A stretch of DNA of 64,000 nt from Flectonema sp. DT1601 (lineage: Eukaryota > Euglenozoa > Diplonemea > Diplonemida > Diplonemidae). The stretch spans positions 62,001 to 126,000 of the forward strand of contig OZ025791.1 of assembly GCA_964019425.1 (NCBI GenBank). The letters run 5' to 3'. The translations under genes were made by a program, and so were the position numbers. Of this stretch, positions 36,401 to 47,689 are shown piece after piece (position 1 is the first letter of the stretch; each line of letters starts with the position of its first letter). The notes below the pieces were generated by a model. It worked only from the letters and a program-made list of their open reading frames with translations, made no database searches and was not told where the DNA came from.

Positions 36401-37954
36401 TAAAATAAAGTTAAGAAAGGTATACAAAACAAAGTTAAGAAAGGTATACAATCTCCTCATGGGTGAATGCCAGAGAGAGAGAGAACCTTTGCAGGTCGTC
36501 TCTCCAGACTTGCACTGCCAAGAGAAAATAAACGTTTTTTCCGCGACTGGTACCGAGGGATGGGATCTTTTTTGTTTTTTAAATTTTTTAAGGTTTTTTT
36601 ATTTTTATTTTTTGTTAAATTGAAAAGAAGAAATGAAAAATTGGACACAAAAACTCCACAATCTCAAAGCAAATCAAGAAAATAATAATATTCTCTCTTT
36701 TCAGCCTTTTGTTGTTCGTCGAAGTGAAGAGCCAGAGCATCGGAGTTGCAACTTCCGGGTTCCGGTTTTCCTTCTTTCAGTGCGTTTATTAGTTTTCGTG
36801 TGCCAGCAAAAAAAAAAAAATAAAATAAAATAAAATCCGACACAATTCTCCAAAAGACCATTCACATCTCGTCCCCGTGTTGTTAAAGAAAATTTCTTGT
36901 TGTTGGTTATGAGAAAAATGAAAATGAAAATGAAAATGTCTATCGGCCGAGAGAGTAGTTGTACTCTCTCGCTCGACGACAAGACAACAACAACGACAAC
37001 GACAACAACTTACTAACCCAGATGTGAATGGCCCGTACTTTCTACTACTACTTGTCGGGGGGAAAAAAAAAAAAGAAAAGAGAAGTTCGTGTAAAGGAAA
37101 TCCATCTCACCTACCTTAATTCACAAAAGCAACAATGCAATTGCAGCTGTCAGAAATGAAGAAGCGGCATCTAAAAACTAGAAAACAACTAAAAAAAAAA
37201 AAGACAGAACCATTTTTCTTTGAACTTCAAACGAAAAAAAAACATGGCTCTCTCTCTCTCTCTCTCTTTCCCTCTCATGGCAGAGTTAGTTAATTTTCTT
37301 CAAAGTTTAATACGGTATTTTTCTTCATAACAGGAAGGAAAACAAGGAGGAGGATAGATGAAAAAAATGAAAGGAGGAAAAAAAAAAAAAAAAAAAAAGA
37401 AAAGTGTGCGGTACATTCTTTTTGTTTTGAATTTTTTTTTTTTTTTTTTTGTTGGCGTCGATCGTTTTTGTTTCTTTTTTTTTTTTTTGAATAATTATAC
37501 GCACATATTAATTGGGTTAAAGGGAAGTTGGTACAAAGGTCGCTTATTATTATTATTTTTTTTTTTTTTTTGGTTTTGGTTTTGGTTTTGCTTTTGCTTT
37601 TTTTTTGTTGGGCTGCTGTTTTTTCAAACAACAACAGAATTTATTTAACGACAACAAACATGAAAAACACAAGCAGCAAACAGCTGCTGCGCAAGCTGAA
37701 ACTTCCTTTTTCCTCCGCTACTCATGCCGGCAAACAAACCCAAGAAATTGACAATTTCAAAGGAGAGCAATACCAACAACAAAACAATCCAAAGAAGAAA
37801 AGAACAGGCATCGGAAAGCGCGGCGACAGCTTCAAACAAATACTTAATGTCAACTTTATTGACTACGGCTGCCGCCTCGACTTTCCATCCCCTGAAGATG
37901 CGTTCCAAGTGTTTCTTGCTCTGATCAATCCGGTGATTGACGCAAAACAGCTTA
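32577..37954. repeat. Array unit 7 (variant-minisatellite type)
   Basis: Its middle portion, from the minisatellite to about 37,430, appears identical to unit 6, suggesting very recent duplication. From about 37,440 on it carries differences typical of the divergent terminal copy, including a shorter TTTTGG tract. Confidence 0.95.
36139..36450. repeat. 23 bp minisatellite, unit 7 (GTTAAG variant)
   Basis: Matches the unit 6 minisatellite motif for motif. Confidence 0.95.
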
Positions 37955-38832
37955 ACACTCTGGTCAGCAATCTCCGTACATGCAACCACTTTCCCGAACC
38001 CCCCGCGAATCACCTCGGACGCAGACTTCAGATCTGCCTCGACCGTGCGATAAGCACCAATGGGTCCAGCAAAAAAAGAAAGGAAACATGCCTCCAGTTC
38101 GGAGCGAACGCTTCTCGAAAACAAGAGAAACCGATCAAACAGAGAAAGTACAGAGAACATGAAGTCAGCCGCTGAACTGGCTGTTTCATTCACCCAAGCC
38201 ATTACGAGGTCAGCAAACCTGACACACTCGAGCTCAAGCGCACCCCAGACACCGTGCGTGATGTCGGAGAGTTCCGCTTCACAAGTGCGCACCACATCGA
38301 GAAGCTTCACCCGGGTTATTGCGAACCGGATCCCGAAGCACTTCACGAGTCTATCGGTGGCACCGTGATCGGAGCATTGGCTGCTCCTCATCAGCTCTTC
38401 GACGGCCACTCTGCTCGCGGAACCAAACGCCCTCCTCATCGTGTCACCCACACGGTGCGGAATACTTTTACCAACAGAGTGCGGCACGTCAGCATGACAC
38501 GCAGACTCGTTGACGTTGGTGTTGCCGTTGACGTTGGCGTTGGCTTTGGCGTTGGCTTTGGCGTTGTCGCTGGAGCTGGAGTTGGCGTCAGTGGCGGTGT
38601 TGTTGTCGATAATAGTGGTGTTGTAGTCGATAATAGTGGTGGTGGTGGTGGTGGTGGTGGTGGTGGTGGTGGTGGTGGTGGTGTTCGTCGTCGTCGTCGT
38701 TGTCGCAACAACTTCGGCGGGCTCTTCGAACATTCCCAGCATCAATCCAACTGGAGGCAAGTCAGGCAGACCGCATCCAAAGCAGAACACCGTCCACCAG
38801 AATACTCCCACAAATCCGATGATGGCAAACAT
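37645..38832 (-). CDS. Array protein, copy 8 (395 aa; divergent)
   Basis: The only copy with replacements outside low-complexity tracts. The Thr tract is greatly extended by GGT repeats, the Asn-Ala stalk is shortened, and six replacements fall in the helical region and tail (S to G, A to T, S to T, I to V, E to G, R to Q). Two silent changes were noticed alongside them. The frame stays open. About six replacement to two silent changes is close to the neutral expectation, so this copy gives no sign of strong purifying selection, though the counts are small. Confidence 0.55.
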   Translation of the reverse strand: MFAIIGFVGVFWWTVFCFGCGLPDLPPVGLMLGMFEEPAEVVATTTTTTNTTTTTTTTTTTTTTTTIIDYNTTIIDNNTATDANSSSSDNAKANAKANANVNGNTNVNESACHADVPHSVGKSIPHRVGDTMRRAFGSASRVAVEELMRSSQCSDHGATDRLVKCFGIRFAITRVKLLDVVRTCEAELSDITHGVWGALELECVRFADLVMAWVNETASSAADFMFSVLSLFDRFLLFSRSVRSELEACFLSFFAGPIGAYRTVEADLKSASEVIRGGFGKVVACTEIADQSVKLFCVNHRIDQSKKHLERIFRGWKVEAAAVVNKVDIKYLFEAVAALSDACSFLLWIVLLLVLLSFEIVNFLGLFAGMSSGGKRKFQLAQQLFAACVFHVCCR

Positions 38833-39875
38833 TTTTTTGTGCTTTGTTTTGTCTTAAGCCTGATAGAAGGAAAGGAAGTAACATCATGCCAATCCAGCAA
38901 TAAAATATCAAGAGATCTGAACTTTGCTTTTACCACCAAAAGAGAGTACATTTCCAACTGAGAATCCTGAGGAATAATGAGGGCCCATTTGGGGATCATG
39001 GAGAAGGCACACCGCGGTATATTATAAGAAGCTCACAAAAGAAGGTAACCTATCAGAATTGGTAGCCACAAATCAATAAGAACCATAAAACATATCAAAT
39101 AAATCATTCCATTCCCACGTCACTTATCGACTTGTGCGCGGCTGAAGGCGGGAAATATTGATATAACAAAACACACCACATAAAGCATTCCACTCCCACG
39201 TCACTTATCGAACTTCACCACAAATCACAACACGAAGCAAGTTCAGTTCAATCAAGGAAAGGTGTAAAATCTTAAAAAGCAGATTTATGGTTAACAATCA
39301 ATAAGAAATAGTTCCACACACACATCAAACATCCCCACCCCCCGGGACACGCGACACACACAAACCAATGGGCACTCAAAAACGAAACACGTGCAAAAAT
39401 CACGAGCACTCAAACCACAATAAGAACTCATCAGAGTTAAACAACACGACACTTAATTCCAACACAAACACAACACAACTTCACCACAAATCACAAATCA
39501 CAACACGAAGAACAAGTTCAGTAAAATCAAGGAAGGCAAAAGAAATAGTTTCACAGAAACATCTGACACAGACACACGAGCACCCAAACTACACATATGA
39601 ACACACAACACACACACAAAGGGTAATGAGAACTCGTCAGAGTTTCAACAAACAATACACAACACACAACACATACATGCATACACACACACCGAGAGGA
39701 GGTTCAGTGAAGCTTCTGCTCACCTCATCATAAGTTCAGCTCCTGTTTAAAATTTTTGAAAAATATACAAAAGTTACAAAATTGCAAACACCCTCTCATG
39801 TCACCATCACCGCAAAGCCCTCTCAACGATCCCTCCTTCCATCACACGGCAAGTGGTACCATTTTCCACTTAACT
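37955..39875. repeat. Array unit 8, truncated and most divergent
   Basis: Contains the 5' part of the minus-strand ORF and about 1 kb of the spacer behind its start, then stops near 39,875. It carries clearly more base changes than the other units, including an expanded GGT tract at about 38,637-38,684, as expected for an edge copy that escapes homogenisation. Confidence 0.93.
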
Positions 39876-40501
39876 GTGTCTTACTAGATTCTTCATTGAT
39901 ATGCTCCGATGTTTTATCCTTAATCTGCGTACGTGATTGCGTAGTGACTTTAATTTTAGGGATGATTGACTCGTGAGATCCATTGTTGACAACTCTCTTT
40001 TTGGATTACTTCATAGCATGTTTATGAGACAGCATATTGTACTTTTTGTTACGTTTTGAATAAGGTTCAAGGGCATCATTTAAACTTTCCGGCATTGAAG
40101 TTACGGGGTTCGTAATATCTTCTGTGTCTATGACAACAGTGTTATTCCGTGCTACCGTTTTCGGAGTTGTTACTTTTAACGATGGCGAAGTGTATGTTGT
40201 AACAATCTTGTTCGGTTGACTATTCATAGCCAAATCATAAATAAGCTCCCGATTGTGTCCATTCCAACAAGTTAGTGGTTCTTGTGGGACAATCTTGTTG
40301 GTTGTCGGAGTTTTGATTTTGACTCCCGACTTTTGTTTTACCGGTGTTTCGAAAACAAGTCGAACTTTCGTCTTGCTTCTTTCAATGAAATTTCGTATTG
40401 TTCGTCTCTACGTTGGCTCTTCTCCAGGACTTTCCAGTCTTTAAATGCAACGGGGGGATGAGTAAAAGAGAAATCAAAACAATCGTTGTTTGTACAAATC
40501 G
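39876..40501. other. Unrelated sequence replacing the array unit
   Basis: The array ends at about 39,875. This stretch has no counterpart in the units. Two short minus-strand frames (40006-40233, 75 aa, and 40338-40532) look less random than the spacer, but neither was recognised and no splice signals tie them together. They may be decayed coding sequence. Confidence 0.5.
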
Positions 40502-40709
40502 GAATTGGTAGCCACAAATCAAAACACAACATGACACAACTTCACTAGAAATCATAACACGAAGAACAAGTTCAGTAAAATCAAGGAAGGCAAAAGAAAT
40601 AGTTTCACAGAAACATCTGACACAGACACACGAGCACTCAAACTACACATATGAACACACAACACACACACAAAGGGTAATGAGAACTCGTCAGAGTTTC
40701 AACAAACAA
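40502..40709. repeat. Rearranged fragment of the array unit
   Basis: The bases GAATTGGTAGCCACAAATC join directly to the portion corresponding to about 39,470-39,660, skipping some 400 bp of the unit. It shares variants with the divergent unit 8 (GTAAAATCAAGG and AAAGGGTAATG) rather than with units 1-7. The order relative to the truncated end is backwards, so this is a rearranged duplicate and not the far side of a simple insertion. Confidence 0.85.
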
Positions 40710-40719
40710 CACAGATGAT

Positions 40720-41990
40720 GAAGTCAAATGTTTTGGGTTCGGCGTACTTTAAAAATTCAGGATAGTTGCATCATCTGTCTCTTTGTCAGGTTCTTTAGTT
40801 TCCTCATTCAAAGTTTCACAGTACCCGCAATCCATCTAAGGCGGATGTTATGTAGTATAACAATCCCACATAAGTAAATACGGCACTGCGCCAGTGATTT
40901 TGGAAATTTGAGTTCCTTATTTGTTTTCATTAACCTGTTTGTTAGTATTTTAGTAATTCTTCGTAACTTTCCATTTCATTTTTCAATAGCTCACAATAAT
41001 AAGCTTTGCACATTACTGCCAAGCATGTCTTGCTTTGGCCACTGGGAGGAACACGACATGTTTTTTTAGTTCCTTTAATTCTTTCATACATTTTGCTAAA
41101 GTTGCATTGCGTTAGGCAAGGGTTTCAATTGTATTTGCGATCTTTCAGCCATCTATTTAAGACTTTTGCTCGAAGCAGCATGTATCTCGTAACCTTTTCG
41201 GTAAATCAATCAGCTGCTTCATGAAGTTCTTGTGTCATCTCATGTTGTGAACAGTGAATACGGTAAAGTATTCATAACTTTAGTACCTCTTTTAGTTGAT
41301 CACTACATTTCAAAGAAGAACAATGTCCTGCAACATGTTTGGTATTACAATTCTCTTCTTTATAAATAACACGGATATTGTTCATCATTTAGTGGAGGTG
41401 CCTGCTCTATTTCAATCGTATTTGTGCTAAATATTTTCGATCCTAAAATCCTACTGAGTCCATAGGATGTTTTATTGGTAAGCCAGAAGGTAATAACTTC
41501 TTGAACCTCGTTGAGTGCTACTATGATTGCCTGCATTTATTATATTCTTTCACTTCGTGGCTTGCAAATGTTCGAATCCAATGAAACATTCGTGAAATTC
41601 TTGTGAAGGACCAGTCTTTAATAACTTCCACATTAATTGCTTCAAGATTACATAGATGCTGCAGTTGTTTCCTTAAGCCATTTAGAATAGGCGAAACTTT
41701 GGGTTCGGTCCAACATCTGTGATGATTACCCTGCCATCATTTACTTCAGTCCACTTTGAAGAGGGTATGTTAGCATTCTTTTTCCGTCTTAATCTTTTTA
41801 TCTTTTCCGTCGGACTTTTTGTTATTTTGTACTTTCTTCTTTCCCAGTATTTTATAATGCAGTTTGTAATGACTGATTCAGAGCCTCTTGGCTGGGTCAG
41901 CCATATTACAGAAAAGTGGATATTTTCTCTTTCGTATGAATTTGTTTTACGGTTGACTACATTTCCCCTGTACTGAGCGATTGCTCCAGT
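40720..41990 (-). pseudogene. Decayed coding remnant of unknown family
   Basis: The minus strand holds several stretches with amino-acid usage typical of protein, among them a basic stretch ending TDVGPNPK near 41,700 and one with Cys/His residues near 41,340. They are interrupted many times. The layout suggests an old transposon-encoded protein, possibly a transposase, but no diagnostic motif was firm enough to assign a family. Confidence 0.3.
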
Positions 41991-43439
41991 GTTGTTTTTC
42001 TGGGCCTGGACGAGTATCTCTCATGCGGCTTTGCGGGTTTTTACACATCTCTTTTTCTGTGCTGTCATTCAGTGCAGTACGGAATCGGGTTATTCAAATT
42101 TGAATTAATCGTGAGCCCTGGGAAACCAAAACCAGGGTATAATGAAGTGGGGAGATAATAATTAGTGTATTATATTTCGATTCGAACCCAAACCAGCTGT
42201 TTCACAAGAGACAGATTCAACACAAAGCAGGCGATCGTGAGTATAGTATTTGTACCTGTTGAGCAAAACAAAGATAGTAATAATAATTATCAGTCAATCA
42301 AAAAAAAAAGCAAAAATTCGTAGGACAACATATTGGTACTAATAATTGAATTATTCCGAAGGAGAGAAAACCCGAACAGATTACTCTTTTATTTATTTAA
42401 CGAAAGCTGATCTTCTTAACCAAAGTAGCAAACCGAATGGTGTATAAATTTAGGGACTTTCTCCGTTATGACCAAAGAAAGATTTCTCTGTTGTGAACAA
42501 CACTTTTTTTTTCGCCGTTAGGTAACAACACTTTTTTTTCCCCCTCCAAATTTCTTTTCTGCCTCACACCGAAAAGGAAATTCCAGAAAGTCCGAAATTC
42601 GAATGGTCAGTTCAACAATAAAAGTGAGTCATCCTTGTATTCGCTTTATGTAAAATAAATGCTGCGACTGAAACAGGATAATCGAAATCTGCTGGGTTAA
42701 CGAAGTAATCAATTCTCCTGTTGAATTTAGTTATGCAAGCCACGTTAGGTACTTGTAACGAGAACCAACCATCTAGTGATGGTTTATGCTCTCGGTTCGA
42801 GTTTTAGAGATTTTTCATAGAATCAATCTTATAAAAAAGTGCACTACTAACCATCGATAGAGAGATAGATAAGGAAGTCCAATACATTGCGTACTGTGCA
42901 TCGCTGATACAGCAAACTAAAGAGCATCGGGTAACTCTCTAGAGCTACGAGGCAACAGCAACGTAAATCTTATTAGGATTGTTTTATTATAGCTTCGGCG
43001 GGCATAATGAATGCCTATTGTCAGCTTTCCACCTTGTCCGATTGTTGCCAGGAAATGATACGAGGATAACTATGGAGAAACAAGAAAACAAATAAATGAA
43101 TAAATAAAAAATAAGATAAATAAATAATAATAATAAAAAAACCAAAGACACTGGGGGAACTTTGATGGGGGAACTTTGATACGATACGAAAAGATTTATC
43201 TGGGAAGAATACTGCAGGTCTTTGCACAAAAAAATAAAAGTACTGTCACCATGAAACAAAAGGCGTTGAACATTGCCTGGTTTCTTTGGTGGAGGCCACG
43301 TGAACGTAGTTGAGCACCTCTTGCCTACGCTATGAAAAACAGCTGTAAATTAAAATAAATGTGAAAAAAATAAAATGAATACAAAGGTTAACAGTGGACG
43401 AAGGCTTTCCTAGACTACTCGTGTCTTCAGCAGTCCGCT
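41991..43439. other. Intergenic stretch without recognisable genes
   Basis: AT-rich, with short frames only. Noticed are a 14 bp palindrome ATTCAAATTTGAAT (42092-42105) and an adjacent small inverted repeat CCCTGG/CCAGGG (42116-42137, 10 nt loop). No tRNA or other RNA gene was recognised. Confidence 0.5.
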
Positions 43440-43900
43440 CGGTGATGGGGGACTTGGATAAATAAATCAAGGTTAACACGCAACAAATTAGACATGAATC
43501 ATTATAACTGGGGGAGTTCAAAAAACTACACCCGTGGGACACGTCAAAATTAGTGAAAACGTTCCAGCAAGACGGCAGGATGAAAAGATACACCGCCCAC
43601 TCAATAAAAAGAGGTGCGATAAGTCATCTGTTGGAAGTCCTTGAGTCAGACCAAGAGCAGTAAGGACTCCTTGGTTCATCCTTCTACCGCAGTTTTGGGG
43701 ATTCTCAGAAGAGCTACCATATTCTATTGGTGCGTCTACATAACCAATACTACTCGGTGGTCTACTAAAGAACACACTTCACGGTGGAGAATACGGTTGG
43801 GCATCCCTCAGCTTCATGCAGATCATTTTATATTTCAGCATCCTTGTGGAACATTTGTATAAGTGGACTTCAACACAGCAACACGAAAAACGGTCGTTGC
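43440..43900 (+). mobile_element. Fossil with tyrosine-recombinase-like motif
   Basis: The plus strand contains YTAHSIKRGAISHLLE, matching the His-x-x-Arg-type core of eukaryotic tyrosine recombinases (usual form HSLRRG). Such enzymes occur in DIRS/Ngaro-type retroelements and in Crypton DNA transposons, and the fragment is too short to decide between them. The element is broken, with several breaks, and no partner domain or terminal repeat was identified. It is probably old. Confidence 0.45.
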
Positions 43901-45227
43901 GTACATTAAAGAAGCCTACACTCTCACCGACATAGAGGAAATACATACCAATCTTGATTGGGTTTGGATGTACTGCTATCCTGACGTTCTTTAAAGACGT
44001 TAGACTCCACAAGCATGAAAAAGCTCCTTTATTGATAAAATTCAGGACTCTTATTTATTAGTTTCAGCACAGGGATACTAAATCAAAGATCTACAACCAC
44101 AATGCTTCCGCGGTATACCAGCAGGAAAACAAGTAAATAAAACTCTTTATAAGTTGGTGATGAAAAAAAAAAAGAAATTCTACTTCAGAAGTCAAAAACG
44201 AGTCTCCTGTAAAAACATGCCCAGGCGTGAAATAATATTTCACCCTACGGGCCCTAACCAAAATTCGGTCAGTTAGGAGTACTTTCTGATTTTCACTGCA
44301 GTGAAATCTTTTCCCACGAAGCCAAGATAGTAAAATAAAATCATAATTATAAAAATAAAAGGAACGGGAATCTGAAAAACAAAATAAAAACACCAAAATA
44401 AGAACACTAGTTGCCCTTCGAAATTTCGAAGCTTCGGATTTCGAGTGATGCCAGGAACAGAGATTTGATCTACGTTACGCAAGCACTTCTCCTGCTTTAA
44501 AAAAAAAAAGCAAACAAGTATTGATTCGCAATGATATGAACGATTTGAATTGGAAGATGACGAAACGAGGAACTATACTTTTGCTGCTTCTCCTGAGAAG
44601 AAACAACACATTGTAAACTATAGACCTTTGGAACAAAGCTAATAACTAAACTAAGTAAAAACTCGCTTCCATGCGAAGACTCGCGCGACAAACAACGAAG
44701 AACAGAATAAAACATACGAGCGTGTTGGCTGCCATATTGCAGACAAACCAACAGGTAAAAGATCGAGAAACAATAACAACATAAAGTAAGCAAGTGTTCA
44801 TCTTCCCTGAGCAAGATTAGGTGAACCTTTTTGATATAAACATAACTTTAAGTATTAATACTTGATTGAACAAGATTGGGTGAAAAATATCATTTAAAAG
44901 TAAACAACAAAAAGAGAGGATGATGAATAAGTAACAGAAATAAACTCAAGTCGGATACTGACAGAAATTATTTTCGATAGTACCGAAGTGTGCGAACAAG
45001 ATGGTTATTTTATATTAAAACAAATTGGTTAAAAAAAATTAGCATTAACTTAAACTATAAAAAAAACACTGTTAATGTTTTTTTTTGTTCGTGCACGAAA
45101 CCGTGAACCTGACCATGACAAAGTTAAGGGTGCCTAACATCTTCTTAGTTATTATGATACATCTTAAATAAAAATAAAATATTCGATCTTTGAACGTCTT
45201 CAGAGCATGCGACTTACGAGTCAGTCA
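43901..45227. other. Intergenic stretch downstream of the gene cluster
   Basis: AT-rich sequence with short minus-strand frames (for example 44497-44814) that match nothing I recognise. It is the 3' side of the last gene in the cluster. No clear hairpin terminator was seen. Confidence 0.5.
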
Positions 45228-47615
45228 TTAAGAGACATTAAACGAGAAAGCCTCGCGTATCCACTCAGGCGACTTGACTTCTTCAATGAAAACTGCGAGG
45301 CGCTTTTCAGAAAGAGGCAACTTGCTCTTCAGCGCAGCAATGTACTTTTCGATGTGTTTCTCTTCAATAGCCTCCCAATTTGAGTGTTGGATGTCTTCTA
45401 GAAGTCCCTTGACACCGAAAGTGTTGTTAATTTCATACATCCACTCCATCACTTCAACTGATCCATGAGATTCATTAAATATATGATGTACCTCAGTACA
45501 GCAGTGTGACGTTGTAATGGTTCCCAGAGGCAATGAGTCGAAATGAGACCCACCATCTCCATAACAAATATTGTTGCACACAACAGATGTTCCGCAATTT
45601 TCGCCCGCAAATCTTGATATTTTAACTCCAATATAAGCAGGTAGACCTGCGATGCTGAAGGATCGAGCCAGTTTGTTGCCAACATTTCCGCAGTGAACTC
45701 TTCCCGTTGTCACGCCAATTCCCATAGTTTTGAATATTGAAAAATCTTCTATCTGAAAATGATCTCTGATCTTGCAGGCTGCACGCAACCCTGTTGTTGC
45801 ATGAGAACTGACAGCCAACTGCGCGGTGTTCCACGATAAGTGAACCTGATCTCCGATAAACCGATCGAGAGTACCTCGCGTGCCTTGAATACTATCCGTA
45901 AAAATAGTTATGAAGGATGCGTATTGCTGCACAAGTTTGTCACTTCGCACTGAACACACATCCTTGTGATAAGATTCAATGTTAGTTGATACGAGTGTTG
46001 CTACACGAGAAAACATTGAGCAGTCAGTTTTGACCCGAAGTTGCTCTCTGTGCGTAACCGAAGTAGCACCGTTAGATAGAGAACCAGACCCTTGTGAGGT
46101 GTGACTTCTTTCCTCCGTGCTGAATTTTGAAATCGATTCAGTATCACTGTCACTACTGTCTTGCACTATGAACATTGCATTTGGAAGGTAACTTCTATAC
46201 TCGATTAGTTTTTTGACGAGTCTTCTTAGTGATTCTTTCATATCTCTAATTTCATTAATGCGACTGTTAGTTGGTTGCTCTTTTAGTACTTCGAGTTGTT
46301 GTAAGTTTGCTGCAACCTGCATGTAGCCCGAGAGTTCTCTTATTGGCCGACTGGCAGCAATTCCCAACACAACCGAAATTACAATAACAATTCCCATTAT
46401 CGAACTACCGACGATTGCAAGCCGAACGTTTAGCTTGTCTGCTTCCTCAACAACGTCAGATGATTTCACAATACAAAATAAAATTAAATCCAATCCAACT
46501 GCTAGTTCATCTTCTACTGCAGCAGATGATACCGTGTAGCCATCTGCGCGGAATACTTTTGGGATAGCTGTTTTGTTTATTGTGAGATGTTAGAAAGGAT
46601 ATCATCAGTTTTAAGTTTCTTCGGAACAAAATAAATACAAACCTGTGACATTACAGTGTTCATCACATAACTTAGACATGATGTGTTTCCCAACTGTCAG
46701 AGTTGGTTCGAGGACAGCAGACTCGTTGTTGACAGAAGTCATTCCAACGAGAACACCTGAGTCGCTGTAGATTTGAACTTTTTGTTCCGGATCTGATGAA
46801 GCGACGAGGGTCCCATTGCGATCAATGAGAACGTACCACTCGTTGAGTTCAGAGTTCCCTCTAACTGCTTGCAGTACATCCGCTGCAGTTTCGAAATCAA
46901 CAAACTCAATATTACTATCAATAGAGAGAATAAGCGAAGCTACAATCATTGAAGACTTGTGAGTATGAGGAGGATCTCTTACTGGCCATATTAAGTTTCT
47001 AAAGGAAGCATTTATTACATCTGAGTGAACCGTTACGTCTTCCCAAGTTGGAACTTCATGGTATGCCACGTCTGATGACCCATTGTGACTGCATGGGAAG
47101 GAACTTTTAACAGGACGAATCGACCTGAGAGGGTCGAGCCAGTAGTGTTCATTAGCAATGATTGACTGATTATTCCAGTGACTTGAAACAACGAGATCAG
47201 CTATCCAAAATATGTCAGAATCATGTAGCGGCATACAGTTTATTCTTCCAGTTTCATTGAGTACATCTCTGTTCGCACGAGACTGTATCTGAAAAGCACC
47301 GTACTGAGCATTGTTATGTACTATCGACCACAGAGTTTCTTGGTAAGCATCGAACATGTAATTAACTGGCTGACGTGGGCTCCTAGCTAGCGAAATATTC
47401 CAAAGAGTTTCAATTATGGTTGCGTGTTCAGAAGCAGATTGCATTAACTTCCCAATCTGTGGGGCCACAGTAGCAACATTCGTCTTCAATTGATCTTCAC
47501 CTGCTTTTACAAGTGCATCCCTCGACATTATTGCTGAAGGTGTCCACATCCCAACAAGAGCCACTAAAATAAATGCTGCTATGACACACGTGGAGCATAC
47601 AGCAAGTGGAATCAT
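45228..47615 (-). CDS. Receptor-type HAMP/class III nucleotide cyclase-like protein (770 aa, one intron)
   Basis: Two exons, 46643-47615 and 45228-46567, join across a 75 nt intron (46568-46642, GTTTGT...AACAG), giving 770 residues. A membrane segment at about 3-23 is followed by a roughly 340-residue extracytoplasmic sensor-like region, a second membrane segment at about 374-396, a HAMP-like helical linker (about 397-450), and a class III cyclase-like domain (about 500-690). FIGDQVHLSWN keeps the second metal-binding Asp, but the position of the first (usually F-A-D-I) reads STNI, so metal-dependent catalysis is doubtful. Such proteins sense an outside signal and make or regulate cyclic nucleotides. 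A 5' intron (about 47630-47688) may precede the start, with the frame open through it but no earlier ATG. Confidence 0.8.
46568..46642 (-). other. Intron of the 770 aa receptor gene
   Basis: 75 nt, donor GTTTGT, acceptor CAAAACAG. Joining makes one continuous frame that links the sensor region to the second membrane segment. Confidence 0.8.
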
Positions 47616-47689
47616 TTTATAAAATAAACCTGTAAGAGATTTAAATGGGATGACTATTTAGGATGGTTAATTTATTTCATTTACTTACC

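Larger units (their letters stand above)
1..39875. repeat. Head-to-tail tandem array of a ~5.4 kb unit
   Basis: The same sequence recurs from the window start to about 39,875. Taking the stretch that begins at position 1 as anchor, copies begin at 1, 5367, 10756, 16235, 21704, 27183, 32577 and 37955, giving unit lengths of 5366, 5389, 5479, 5469, 5479, 5394 and 5378 bp plus a truncated copy of about 1.92 kb. Copies are near-identical outside simple-sequence tracts. Each carries one long minus-strand ORF and about 4.2 kb of spacer. Homology stops abruptly near 39,875, where the spacer is replaced by unrelated sequence, so this is the true right edge of the array. The left edge lies outside the window. 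No rRNA or tRNA was recognised, so it is not an rDNA repeat. It is either a tandem gene family or a long satellite carrying an ORF. Confidence 0.97.

Noticed and set aside
1-39875. Ribosomal DNA or 5S/spliced-leader gene array
   Set aside because: No rRNA, 5S, tRNA or known spliced-leader sequence could be recognised in the unit.
1-39875. CRISPR array
   Set aside because: The repeats are either kilobase-sized units or contiguous 23 bp motifs without unique spacers.
39876-40501. Simple insertion of a mobile element into the array
   Set aside because: The array sequence on the far side does not continue from the break point, and no terminal repeats or target-site duplication were seen.
42183-42260. 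tRNA-like T-arm sequence (GGTTCGAATC on the minus strand)
   Set aside because: The flanking bases do not pair into a T-stem, and no acceptor or anticodon stem is found at the right distance.
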